A stretch of DNA of 35,183 bases, from positions 1 to 35,183 of the IMG/VR virus record IMGVR_UViG_3300034374_010865; one strand, 5' to 3'. The notes under the pieces were generated by a model. That model did not search any database. It worked only from the letters and a program-made list of their open reading frames with translations, and was not told the DNA's origin. Of this stretch, positions 14,846 to 23,477 are shown piece by piece. Within the stretch, counting starts at the first letter, position 1, and every line of letters starts with the position of its first letter. A program made the translations under genes and the position numbers. Source of the stretch: a virus.

Positions 14846-16359
14846 TATTTCTTATTTACGATTTGGAATTTTAATGTTCTCTTATAAGTATCTATGTTTC
14901 TATCTGTAAGCACTTTCATATCAACAAAATATTCGTTTGGTATTTTGTCTCGAGTGTCAAATACAAAATAATACCCATCTGGTGTTCTGTTAATTTGTGT
15001 CCAATCTTGAACTTGTACCTCAGTGGTACCCTCCATAACATATATTCTATAAAACGCTTGAATATCATTAACAACTTCGGCAACAGAATAAGCTTTCTTA
15101 ATATAAACGCTAACATTTCTAACGTCAGTATTTAATATTTTCTCATCTTGTTTTATGCCACTATACTCAAACCCATAAATTTTTGGTTGCTCAGTTCGAG
15201 TACCAATTTGGTAATAACCATCCGCAGATTTTAAAACAAATTCATTTTCAACATCGGATATATTTGAATTGTTAACTGTTAAATCATACCACTTATCATA
15301 GTAGAAACAAGGTACTGTAGTTGCGGTTAACCCTGATACTTGAACTTTATAAACACCTTCAGTCACTAAACATGATGTTAGTCCCGTAAATTCTGAGATT
15401 GCATCACCATTACCATCTAATATGTCTACTGTTGGTGGTGTGTCAAAATTAAATGGGTTACCATTATTGTAGGCGTATAGATAGAGATAATTTGTATTTC
15501 CTTGATAGAATACATTTCTATCATCTAAAATTAAATCATCATAATTAGTTTCTAAATATGGTTCATAAAAAGTTTGAGTGTGAGGTGAAAAGAACCCTAC
15601 AGAATAATTCTCAGTTAATCCACTAATATTTTCAACTTGTGGTAAATATGCAATTCCATAACCCGTTCTTCCTGTTGTTCCTCCTGATAAAATAGAATTA
15701 ATTTCATCAGTCATATCAAACTCAATATCCTCATCACCAAATTCAAAATGTTGAGTATCTAATATTGTGATGGCAGAGTAATTACAACCTGTAAGACCTG
15801 TTAATGAATTAGTATTATCATAAATCCCTGAAACCGACCAATCACCAATTGTCGTTGTTTGGAACCAATTTGAAGGTCTATCTGAAAAACTTCTATCTGT
15901 AGTTAATGAATCAGGAATACTCATACTATTAGATGCATTTAACGCTCTTGAATTGTTATAGTAATCGTATCCAACACCAGAATCCCATGTTTGAATGTCT
16001 CCTGTATCACCTGAAACTCTTGGTATTTTAAATAAAACTAAGTCAAATGATGTTGCTCTTCTTCTACCTTGAGAGGTTTTACTATTTAATAATTCTGTGT
16101 CAAACGATGATGTATTTGTCATTCTTAAAGTGTGTGTTATACCCGTTAGAGTACAACCTGTGGAGATTACACCATCATTAAATTTTGTTTGTAGTAGATT
16201 TAAATCTAAATCGAATATGTATCGGCTATATCCTTTAGGTGCAATTACATCATCAACTCTACCATAAAAAAGCTCAACCACAGGGTTTCTTGCTGTGTTT
16301 GTGTATGAGTTGTAAATTAGTGTATTACTTTTATTAAAATACGATTTATGAATTGACAT
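14845..16359 (-). CDS. Putative virion structural protein, beta-rich
   Basis: 504 residues, rich in Asn, Thr, Ser, Tyr and Asp with frequent short strands and Gly turns, typical of tail or baseplate proteins. The N-terminal third (KSYFNKSNTLIYNSYTNTAR, then YSRYIFDLDLNLLQ and TLRMTNTSS) resembles a jelly-roll-like domain that brings together structural segments; the C-terminal part (QPKIYGFEYSGI, FYRIYVMEG, RTLKFQIVNKK) looks like repeated Ig-like folds. I cannot assign a T4 counterpart. Its neighbours are a gp5-like baseplate protein upstream and a Lys-rich protein downstream, so a baseplate or tail-fibre attachment role is likely. A TATTTAT motif sits 23 bases before the ATG. Confidence 0.8.
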   Translation of the reverse strand: MSIHKSYFNKSNTLIYNSYTNTARNPVVELFYGRVDDVIAPKGYSRYIFDLDLNLLQTKFNDGVISTGCTLTGITHTLRMTNTSSFDTELLNSKTSQGRRRATSFDLVLFKIPRVSGDTGDIQTWDSGVGYDYYNNSRALNASNSMSIPDSLTTDRSFSDRPSNWFQTTTIGDWSVSGIYDNTNSLTGLTGCNYSAITILDTQHFEFGDEDIEFDMTDEINSILSGGTTGRTGYGIAYLPQVENISGLTENYSVGFFSPHTQTFYEPYLETNYDDLILDDRNVFYQGNTNYLYLYAYNNGNPFNFDTPPTVDILDGNGDAISEFTGLTSCLVTEGVYKVQVSGLTATTVPCFYYDKWYDLTVNNSNISDVENEFVLKSADGYYQIGTRTEQPKIYGFEYSGIKQDEKILNTDVRNVSVYIKKAYSVAEVVNDIQAFYRIYVMEGTTEVQVQDWTQINRTPDGYYFVFDTRDKIPNEYFVDMKVLTDRNIDTYKRTLKFQIVNKK

Positions 16360-16375
16360 TTGTTCCTTTTATCTA

Positions 16376-16382
16376 ATAAATA
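16376..16382 (-). promoter_or_regulatory. TATTTAT motif, candidate late promoter
   Basis: Minus-strand context TTGATATTTATTAGATAAAA, starting 23 bases before the ATG at 16359, in the only gap of this structural run. Confidence 0.45.
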
Positions 16383-18032
16383 TCAATTAATCTTAATATT
16401 GCCATTTAATATTTTTTGTTGAGCATTTAGTATCTCGTTAAGAATATCTTGAGCAGTTGTACCATCTTGTGATGTTGGTACGGGAGGTAGACCAGGATAC
16501 GGATGTACGTGAGTGATTAAAAATTTAACTATTAAATTTAATAACTCCATCAGTTCCTCACCTCTAACTAAAGATGATGTGTTAGGGTCAATATCATTTA
16601 ATATTTTATCTTGGGATATTCCGTATATATCAAAATCTGAAAAATCAATTTGTGATTTACCACTTCCTGTTCCAAGAACGTTGTTACTCAGTAAATATAA
16701 TTTTTTACCACCCATTAATGCCACAGATTCATCAACTGTGTTTATTTCTTCTTTTCTATATGAGTCATCTTTTAATCTAAAAGGTACAGTATCATCACCT
16801 TTTATATTATAAACCAAACTATAACCGGGTGTAATATCTAATTCATTTAACCTTACTTTATTTAAAATAGACCCAACATTTTTTGTGGTATTAATATCAC
16901 TCGTTGTGTCAATATTAGAAATGTATGAAAATAAAGATGATTTAGGTCTAAAGTAATATGGAAATTGTGCACCAGCACTTAATTGTGTGTCAGGTGCGAA
17001 AACACCTGATAAGGTACCAGAGTGAAACTCTTTAATAAAATCATTTATAAACGTAATAACTTGGTCCGAAGATTTATTATCAAACGGTAAAATCATTATA
17101 GATGTAGATATTGAATTATTTAATACAGTATCTATATCAAAATTGGCGGTATTTGTTTGTGGAACTTCACTAGGTAACCTATATAATGTTACATCCCCTC
17201 TAAAGTTATTTTGAGTATTTTCAGGATTGTAGATATTATACTCAATTAAATACTTTATAAAAGTATCATCTTTTATTAGTCTTTTTCTATTCTGTTTATC
17301 ACCAAGAGTTTTTGTAAAATCAAAATTTGAAAGTTGTAAGAACGCTCTTTTTCCATTCGCGTCAGGCATATTTGGTGGATTCAGTGCTTTATATTTTCCC
17401 GCCCTGATTAATACTTCATTATCCTTTACAATAATGTCGGCACTCCCCCTACCCAAAATAGAATTGTCACCAGGCTCAGGAAATATTCCTTTTGTTTTGT
17501 CATTAGTATATCCTAAATTTCTTTTATTTTCATTATTACCGCTAATAATCCCTTTAGAAAATTGAACTGCATCAAATAAATCTTTTGATGCTTGAGTCGA
17601 TAAATTGACTTTAATATTTTTAGGTCTTGGTAATCTTGACCCCGAGTCTAAATGAGTTTTAGATATTTCATGGTCCTCAAAGTTTATGTTTACGGGTGTT
17701 GAAAGTGGACCACATACATAGAATTTATTTTTAGATGTTCTTGCAGACCTATATTGAAAAAATAAATTTACATATTCATCTATTTTCGGTACGGTATTAA
17801 TATAATACGGTAAAAGAGGTAGAAAAACGAAAGGGTCTATATATGACCAGGGACCATTTTCATCGGGGGTTGCACTATTTTCCTTAAACCCTTTTGAAGA
17901 TTTAAGAAGTTCTTGTTCAACATCATTCGCGGGTTTAACTCTAATTCTACCGAGCATTAACGGGTCTTGATTGTCTACAACCCTACCTTCAAAAAATACT
18001 TGAGTATTTAATATGTTATCAATAATACCCAT
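16383..18032 (-). CDS. Baseplate hub/spike protein with gp5-like OB-fold
   Basis: 549 residues. The start VFFEGRVVDNQDPLMLGRIR (about 12-31), then GPWSYIDPFVFLPLLPYY and DEYVNLFFQY, is the N-terminal OB-fold of T4 gp5-type baseplate proteins, which plugs the tail tube. The C-terminus has a helix then ITHVHPYPGLPP (H508, H510), a signature of these hub proteins. The lysozyme domain of T4 gp5 is not visible and no long triple-stranded beta-helix repeat is obvious; the middle holds PEPGDNSILGRGSADIIVKD, recalling the gp5 C-terminal region start. So it is probably a hub/spike organiser, not a peptidoglycan hydrolase. The ATG overlaps the stop of the upstream coiled-coil gene (TAATG). Confidence 0.85.
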   Translation of the reverse strand: MGIIDNILNTQVFFEGRVVDNQDPLMLGRIRVKPANDVEQELLKSSKGFKENSATPDENGPWSYIDPFVFLPLLPYYINTVPKIDEYVNLFFQYRSARTSKNKFYVCGPLSTPVNINFEDHEISKTHLDSGSRLPRPKNIKVNLSTQASKDLFDAVQFSKGIISGNNENKRNLGYTNDKTKGIFPEPGDNSILGRGSADIIVKDNEVLIRAGKYKALNPPNMPDANGKRAFLQLSNFDFTKTLGDKQNRKRLIKDDTFIKYLIEYNIYNPENTQNNFRGDVTLYRLPSEVPQTNTANFDIDTVLNNSISTSIMILPFDNKSSDQVITFINDFIKEFHSGTLSGVFAPDTQLSAGAQFPYYFRPKSSLFSYISNIDTTSDINTTKNVGSILNKVRLNELDITPGYSLVYNIKGDDTVPFRLKDDSYRKEEINTVDESVALMGGKKLYLLSNNVLGTGSGKSQIDFSDFDIYGISQDKILNDIDPNTSSLVRGEELMELLNLIVKFLITHVHPYPGLPPVPTSQDGTTAQDILNEILNAQQKILNGNIKIN

Positions 18033-18232
18033 TATTTATTGTTCCTTTTTTGGTACTCCTCTAATAGTTTATTGTAAGCCCTTTCTAAACCATCTAAATG
18101 GTATGTTAATTTTACTATATCTTCTTTTGTTCTTTCAAAATCAATATTAATAAAATCCATGGCGTCTTTTAAATCTTGATTAGTACTATTTTTATAGTCT
18201 AACAATACTGTTTTTATTTTATTCTCGTCCAT
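18032..18232 (-). CDS. Small coiled-coil protein
   Basis: 66 residues, almost wholly helical: DENKIKTVLLDYKNSTNQDL, then FERTKEDIVKLTYHLDGLER and YNKLLEEYQKR with heptad spacing. It has no recognised family. It is coupled to the baseplate hub gene downstream by TAATG and begins two bases beyond the stop of the 644-residue gene upstream. It may be a tail assembly chaperone or a small baseplate component, an inference from position only. Confidence 0.75.
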   Translation of the reverse strand: MDENKIKTVLLDYKNSTNQDLKDAMDFINIDFERTKEDIVKLTYHLDGLERAYNKLLEEYQKRNNK

Positions 18233-18234
18233 AG

Positions 18235-20169
18235 TTACATTGATTTACCCCAACCTTTTGCGGGTACAGTTAATCCTGCAGGTGTTATTGTTAATGATGG
18301 AATAAAGATTTCAGATTTTCCATTTTCCGTTTGTTCTTGGTTCATACCTTTAACCATATTTAAAATTCCCATATTCATTAAGTTAGGTGAACCATCTGGT
18401 AAGTCACCAGTTGGTAATCCTGATTTTTGTAAATTTTCAACAATGTTTGAAAAGGCTCGTATATCTGAAACACCGGGTAATAGGGCACTTCCTGCCAATA
18501 AAGGTAATGGTACACCTAATCCTGGTAAACCTAAAGACTGTAACCCTAAGTTTAATAATTTAAGTATTTCATCTACAATACTTTTACATTTTCGATAGTC
18601 CAAAAATCCTGTACCTAACAGATAAAGTGCATATATTATCGAACTATACATTTTAACTCTTTTGTTTGCAGCTTCAGCCGAAATTCTTCTAAGTATGTCA
18701 CCAACAAGTCGTTTTACATTTTTCTTTATTAAATCAAATAATTCTTCAATGTAAATAGATAAGGTTCTACTCATTAAGTTAACTACAAACTTTTTAAATT
18801 TATTTAAGAATGTTTTAAGGTTGTCAATACCATCACCAATTAAAACACCTAAAGCTTTTGCAGCCACCATTATACCAAATACAGTTTTTGGTGATAAAAT
18901 AGTAGACATTAATGCTCTAGGTAATTCTTTAATAAAATCTACTTTTAAAGTTGCATTTATATTAAACTTTGGTAATGTTAAAGTTTTCCAATCTTTACTA
19001 TTTGCAGTACCATCTAAAGTGTCTTCTAAATATTTTATTTTTTTAGCGTCCGAAGTTTCTCCTTGAATTTTTTTAATCGCTTCGGTAAGACCAACAACAT
19101 CTACGGGTAATTTCACATTATCACAATCTTCAAATTCAACCACACCCTGTTTTATATTATCAAGTTGAGCGTCGATATTTCTTAAATCTAAAGGTGTCAT
19201 TTCAAAAAATGATTGGTCTAATAAATCTAAGTCTGATAGTTTTGCATTACCACTAACAGCAATTTCCTGTGTGTCATCAAAACATAATCCCATAATACGG
19301 GTTAGTATTTTTTGCCATTTTGCAACGTCTATCTGTTTTCCATCAGACCTTTGTCCTGAAATATCAAACATTGCAAATAAACTTTGGAATACATTTGTTA
19401 TTAAAACATCAAAGTTTAATATGTCAATAGATTGGTAATAGTCCATTAAAAAATCTGATATTCTTTTTACTCCGTTAGTTTGTTTAACTAACGTCACTTT
19501 TAAAAAGTTACCTATATTACCATTATCATCTTGTTTTGTGTATTCAAAATCAAATATTCCTGTGTTTGATGCGCCTATATAATCACTACCAGTATCACTT
19601 TTAAAACTAACTCCCTCATCTTGAATACGCCCATATATGGCTCTATTCATTGAAAAGGGTATTGTACCTGGATTTGTTGAAACCTTCTCATATAATAAAC
19701 CAACAGGTTCATCATCAGGACTATTTTTTAATTGGTCAAATAAATCAATAGATTCGACTTTAATGTATAACGGTTGGTTTAAAATAAATTCTTGTTCTTG
19801 AGAACACCCTATGGCAGCTAAAATCTCTTCTACTAATATCTGTAAAACTTTTTCTTTTGCTTTTATCGATGCTAAAGAAAAAACTTTAAGTAGTGTACTA
19901 TTGTAATTAGAGGTTTGATTATTTGGTAATGTATACTTGAAAATATCTAAAAGCTCATCAAATTGAGTTTTTACTGTTTTGATAGATTTTGTAACACCTG
20001 ATGATGACTCTGATAATGTTCTTTTTATATCTGAAAGGTCTATACTTTGAGCATCACCATCTTGAGATTTTTTTAATTTTTTCCCATTTTCGTCATTTTC
20101 AAGAACAGTAATATAAGCACTTAACTTATTTTTAATTTCAGAATAATCTTGGCTTAAATCAATAGACAT
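18235..20169 (-). CDS. Putative baseplate or tail structural protein, 644 residues
   Basis: A large protein of unrecognised family next to baseplate genes. The N-terminal 130 residues are helical and charged. The middle (about 140-260) is beta-rich (LYIKVESIDLFDQ, NGNIGNFLKVTLVKQTNG). The C-terminal half has two hydrophobic stretches (MSTILSPKTVFGIMVAAKAL and MYSSIIYALYLLGTGFL) and a Gly/Leu/Pro-rich run (LGLQSLGLPGLGVPLPLLAG), which could be membrane-active or buried in the virion core. The final GLTVPAKGWGKSM is short and exposed. Hydrophobic segments in a tail protein suggest a component ejected or used in membrane penetration, but this is inference. Confidence 0.75.
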   Translation of the reverse strand: MSIDLSQDYSEIKNKLSAYITVLENDENGKKLKKSQDGDAQSIDLSDIKRTLSESSSGVTKSIKTVKTQFDELLDIFKYTLPNNQTSNYNSTLLKVFSLASIKAKEKVLQILVEEILAAIGCSQEQEFILNQPLYIKVESIDLFDQLKNSPDDEPVGLLYEKVSTNPGTIPFSMNRAIYGRIQDEGVSFKSDTGSDYIGASNTGIFDFEYTKQDDNGNIGNFLKVTLVKQTNGVKRISDFLMDYYQSIDILNFDVLITNVFQSLFAMFDISGQRSDGKQIDVAKWQKILTRIMGLCFDDTQEIAVSGNAKLSDLDLLDQSFFEMTPLDLRNIDAQLDNIKQGVVEFEDCDNVKLPVDVVGLTEAIKKIQGETSDAKKIKYLEDTLDGTANSKDWKTLTLPKFNINATLKVDFIKELPRALMSTILSPKTVFGIMVAAKALGVLIGDGIDNLKTFLNKFKKFVVNLMSRTLSIYIEELFDLIKKNVKRLVGDILRRISAEAANKRVKMYSSIIYALYLLGTGFLDYRKCKSIVDEILKLLNLGLQSLGLPGLGVPLPLLAGSALLPGVSDIRAFSNIVENLQKSGLPTGDLPDGSPNLMNMGILNMVKGMNQEQTENGKSEIFIPSLTITPAGLTVPAKGWGKSM

Positions 20170-20179
20170 GGTGGTATAC

Positions 20180-20554
20180 TTATGTTAGTTTATACCCATC
20201 ATTTTTACTATCTTTATCTAAATCTCTTTGAATTAATGATTGTAATACATCATCGTCCATTTCGGCTAAATTAAATGATTCACTATCATTATTAGATGCT
20301 TTTTCCCAAATTGAAGATTGTAGTTTAGAAAGAGTTAGTTTTTTTTCGATGGTATCGTTTATTATCTTTTGTTGTTCTTTTATGACAGGACCTATTACTG
20401 TCATATCTTCAGGGTCTTTTAGCATAGCCAACATTTTATTTTGAATTCTAACGGCAGTAGTTCTTTGTTCTACAAGCTCATTGTAGATTTCCTGCATAAG
20501 ACTCAAAACCGAATCTTTAGATAGTACTATTTCTTTTTTCTTAGGTCTTGCCAT
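20180..20554 (-). CDS. Hypothetical helical protein, 124 residues
   Basis: It starts ARPKKKEIVLSKDSVLSL, a basic tail followed by helices (LMQEIYNELVEQRTTAVRIQ, IKEQQKIINDTIEKKLTLSK) and an acidic end. It has no recognised family. It lies between the late sigma gene and the large structural protein. The basic N-terminus and helical body would suit a nucleic-acid-associated or assembly protein. A TATTTAT motif lies 13 bases before the ATG (AATATTTATAGTATTATG), the closest spacing seen in the window. Confidence 0.7.
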   Translation of the reverse strand: MARPKKKEIVLSKDSVLSLMQEIYNELVEQRTTAVRIQNKMLAMLKDPEDMTVIGPVIKEQQKIINDTIEKKLTLSKLQSSIWEKASNNDSESFNLAEMDDDVLQSLIQRDLDKDSKNDGYKLT

Positions 20555-20560
20555 AATACT

Positions 20561-20567
20561 ATAAATA
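20561..20567 (-). promoter_or_regulatory. TATTTAT motif, candidate late promoter
   Basis: Minus-strand context TTTAATATTTATAGTATT, 13 bases before the ATG at 20554. If used as a -10 box the transcript would be almost leaderless. Confidence 0.35.
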
Positions 20568-20581
20568 TTAAATTTAAAATT

Positions 20582-21337
20582 TTATTGATTATTAATATTT
20601 CTCATTAGTTCGTAATAGAGATTTTTAAACTTTTTCATAGAAGTTCTAATTTCTTTTGTTGTCAAATTAGTCATTTCTCTAATTGAAAGTAAAATAATAT
20701 TTTTGTTAAATTTGTTATTATCCGTTCCAATGAATATTTCTTCGTAATTATCAAATAGTTCCATTAATGCAAAACCTAATTTTTTTTCGTTTGTATTTAG
20801 ATTTTCAGTTTTTATAAAATCACGTAACTGTTCTAAAAACTCTTTAATAACTTGGTCAGGTTCAACTTTTTCATATTCAAGATAATAAACCATATCAGGT
20901 CGGTTTTCTAAACTACTAGATATATCTTCGTAAGATATTTTCCTATTAGTTTCTTTTTGGTCTTTTATTATTTGACCCATCAAATAATTTTTACATATTG
21001 TACCAAAATAAGAATAGGCTTTTTTATTACGTGCAGGTTTAAATTTATCAACCTTTGTAATTAAAAAAGAATGAGTATCATGATGGATTTCTCTAAAATC
21101 CATGTCTTTTCTGTAAAGTTTATACCTTCGAATAATTGACTCAATCATTTTATCTAAAGGGGCTCTTAAGAATTCATTATAAATTTCATTTTTTTCGGAT
21201 ATAGTAGAGGCGGTCAGAAACATTCTAACCGCTAACTCTTCACGCTCGGCGAAATAGTTAGTCGTAGTTTTTGGTTTACGACCTCTTCTTTTAACTTCCG
21301 TGTTTAGAGAGGAAGCTGATAATCCTTCTACAAACAT
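20582..21337 (-). CDS. Late sigma factor, T4 gp55-like
   Basis: 251 residues with a sigma-70 region 2 core: LDKMIESIIRRYKLYRKD (61-78), then THSFLITKVDKFKPARNKKA and YSYFGTICKNYLMGQIIK (108-125), which aligns in pattern with the T4 gp55 segment containing HAYITQACFNAFVQRIKK. A C-terminal region (LLSIREMTNLTTKEIRTSMK) looks like a helix-turn-helix, so unlike T4 gp55 a region-4-like reader may be present. An AT-hook-like KRRGRKPKT lies at 16-24, suited to the minor groove of AT-rich DNA. Its expected job is to direct host RNA polymerase to late promoters. The start codon overlaps the stop of the upstream GT2 gene by one base (shared base 21337). Confidence 0.82.
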   Translation of the reverse strand: MFVEGLSASSLNTEVKRRGRKPKTTTNYFAEREELAVRMFLTASTISEKNEIYNEFLRAPLDKMIESIIRRYKLYRKDMDFREIHHDTHSFLITKVDKFKPARNKKAYSYFGTICKNYLMGQIIKDQKETNRKISYEDISSSLENRPDMVYYLEYEKVEPDQVIKEFLEQLRDFIKTENLNTNEKKLGFALMELFDNYEEIFIGTDNNKFNKNIILLSIREMTNLTTKEIRTSMKKFKNLYYELMRNINNQ

Positions 21338-22140
21338 TAAGCATCGATAGATTCATATTTTATGTTTCTATCGTTGGTAAAGAAATATTCTTTTTTTGCT
21401 GATTCTAACCAAAACTTAACTTCATTTTCTGATAAACGATTTTTATCGTTTTTATAATTCCAAAATATTGAGCCAACTCTAAGATTAGTGTGTTTGTAAC
21501 CAATTCTAGGTATTGTCATTATTTGTACAGAGTTATAAGTTAATCTTAACAACAGTTCATAAACAAATGTTAATTTCATTGATTTTTTAAATCCGCCAAA
21601 ATCATCAAAAACTTCTTTTTTAATAACCATTCCACTACTTTGGAAATTTTGGTAATTCAACAATACTTCGTTTGTTAATATACCAATTTCACTGTTCATA
21701 CTGGCGGCAAATGTTGCTTCATTTGTAAATCCTGCAAAAACACCTTTCTCATCAACATCAACGACAATTGGTAAAAATCCTTGTACGTTTGGATATGCCC
21801 GTGCATATCTATCTACATTTTTTACCCAAATTGATGCGTATTCATCGTCAAACTCTAATACTGAAACCCATTCTGATTTTGCATTTGTAACACCTAAATT
21901 CACTTGTGTTGCAAAATCCGTATCACCGTTATTTTTAATTATATTAACGGTTAAACCACTATAGTCAAATTCATTAATAATAGATTCTAATTGTTCTTCA
22001 CCTGAGTGGACAATTACTAATTCGTTTACAGGTACTGTTTGATTTATTACTGATTGTACTGACCTACTAAATAACTCATCAAAATCTTTATGTTTTGATG
22101 ATTCGATAGGTAAAATTATTGATAAGTTAAAATTTTCCAT
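21337..22140 (-). CDS. GT2-family glycosyltransferase
   Basis: 267 residues with a GT-A fold. The opening NLSIILPIESSKHKDFDELF, SVQSVINQTVPVNELVIVHS and the nucleotide-binding DxD-type motif EFDDEY (96-101, in SVLEFDDEYASIWV) are typical of family 2. The acceptor-side half contains FGGFKKSMKLTFVYELLLRL. It is soluble, without membrane anchors. It follows a GT-B enzyme by two bases and overlaps the sigma factor gene by one, linking glycan genes and late transcription in one transcript. Donor and acceptor sugars cannot be predicted. Confidence 0.88.
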   Translation of the reverse strand: MENFNLSIILPIESSKHKDFDELFSRSVQSVINQTVPVNELVIVHSGEEQLESIINEFDYSGLTVNIIKNNGDTDFATQVNLGVTNAKSEWVSVLEFDDEYASIWVKNVDRYARAYPNVQGFLPIVVDVDEKGVFAGFTNEATFAASMNSEIGILTNEVLLNYQNFQSSGMVIKKEVFDDFGGFKKSMKLTFVYELLLRLTYNSVQIMTIPRIGYKHTNLRVGSIFWNYKNDKNRLSENEVKFWLESAKKEYFFTNDRNIKYESIDA

Positions 22141-22142
22141 AA

Positions 22143-23207
22143 TTAAATTTCTTCTGTTACTTTTGATTTATCCAATTGTTCTTGGAACGATTCTTTTCTT
22201 ATGTCAAAATATTCATTAAATAAATTTAAAACATTAGAATTAAAAAGATTTTCATTTTGATATTTTTTAACAGTCTCTAAAGAGTTTTCATACAATGAAT
22301 CTGAGATGTTATCTTCTAACCAATTCTGTATAAATTCTGCTAATATATCTACAATGTTATTTATTTCATATGTCCAAACACCATTGTAATCTGTCATCCA
22401 TTCAGGCTTCATATTTGGAACTTTACCAATCACAGGTGTTCTTGAAGCCATAGATTCTAATGGGAATGTCCCGAATCCTGATTCATCATCAACCCAAACA
22501 GAAACAAAACTATCTTTTAGATATTCAGAATACTGTTGTTGTGTAATGTTTTTCATATCTCTAAATGTTATCCATCTAAATTGAGGGTATTTTAGATAAA
22601 AAGTTTTAATGATTTTTGCAGTATTTCTAGGTTCTCTACACAATATAGAAACAATTGGTTTTGATGGTTTTGTTTTTTCAGAAAAAATTGTTGGAATTAA
22701 AGGTTCTAAAACATCTAAGTCTGTTGATTTCATAACCGTTTTAATATATTCCGATTGTGTTTTATTTGTTGTAATACCTTTTCTAAAACCATATTGTGCC
22801 CAATTAACACCGGGAGCCATAGTCTCTAACATATAATCGTAAGACTGACACAGTATTATTTTTCCACATGGGAAATTTGAAATCTGCTCTAATACGTGAC
22901 CATATAATTCAGGTATAATGATAAAATCATCAGGTGTAATTTCCAAATTTTGGCCTTCAATTGCTTGGTGTGGTAATTCCATATACTCTTCACCTAGCCA
23001 TTCACCAACACCTGTATATTCTTTTGCTTCATGCATAATAACAGGGTTAAAACCATGTTCTTTTAAGGTCATGGCAATTTGATATGTGTAACGGATTGAA
23101 CCTTTACCATTTCCTTTAGTATCTTGTACTAAAAAATAAATTCTTGATTGTCTATTTGACAATCTTTTAATAGATTCTTCTATTTTTAATAATTTTTCGG
23201 GTTCCAT
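22143..23207 (-). CDS. GT4-like (GT-B) glycosyltransferase
   Basis: 354 residues. The N-terminal Rossmann part has IYFLVQDTKGNGKGSIRYTY, a glycine-rich turn for the acceptor domain. The donor domain starts near PIVSILCREPRNTAK and carries the E-x7-E type signature in DDESGFGTFPLESMASRTPV (E242, E251), which holds the nucleotide-sugar. No transmembrane segment is present. Lengths and motifs fit family 4 retaining transferases. It is placed directly before the GT2 gene; the two could act in turn on one glycan. Donor and acceptor are unknown. Confidence 0.88.
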   Translation of the reverse strand: MEPEKLLKIEESIKRLSNRQSRIYFLVQDTKGNGKGSIRYTYQIAMTLKEHGFNPVIMHEAKEYTGVGEWLGEEYMELPHQAIEGQNLEITPDDFIIIPELYGHVLEQISNFPCGKIILCQSYDYMLETMAPGVNWAQYGFRKGITTNKTQSEYIKTVMKSTDLDVLEPLIPTIFSEKTKPSKPIVSILCREPRNTAKIIKTFYLKYPQFRWITFRDMKNITQQQYSEYLKDSFVSVWVDDESGFGTFPLESMASRTPVIGKVPNMKPEWMTDYNGVWTYEINNIVDILAEFIQNWLEDNISDSLYENSLETVKKYQNENLFNSNVLNLFNEYFDIRKESFQEQLDKSKVTEEI

Positions 23208-23210
23208 ATT

Positions 23211-23477
23211 TTATAGACTTTTTAGTATGTTATGTTTTAATAAAGTATTAAATGCAAATCTAAAGGGAATACTTAAATCTTTTGTGGCATAAGTGCCAAG
23301 GTTTTCATCGTAGTCCTCTTTTTCAGTTAATAATACTTCAATCATTATTTTTAATAATTCAAATTTGACCAAATTTACATTGTGTTCATTTTCTTTTTCT
23401 TCGTATTGAATTGTTATTTGACGGTCCAACTCATCGAAATCAAAATAATATAGTTCTCCAAAAATTTTAATCATCAC
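23211..23477 (-). CDS. Hypothetical protein, 88 residues
   Basis: A short acidic protein: two strands (MIKIFGELYYFDFDELDRQI, TIQYEEKE), then helices (LVKFELLKIMIEVLLTE and IPFRFAFNTLLKHNIL). The family is not recognised. Its start overlaps the end of the HAD-like gene upstream by 11 bases and it ends three bases before the GT-B gene, so it is embedded in the transcript. It was probably acquired with, or functions alongside, the phosphatase-like protein. Confidence 0.65.
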   Translation of the reverse strand: MMIKIFGELYYFDFDELDRQITIQYEEKENEHNVNLVKFELLKIMIEVLLTEKEDYDENLGTYATKDLSIPFRFAFNTLLKHNILKSL

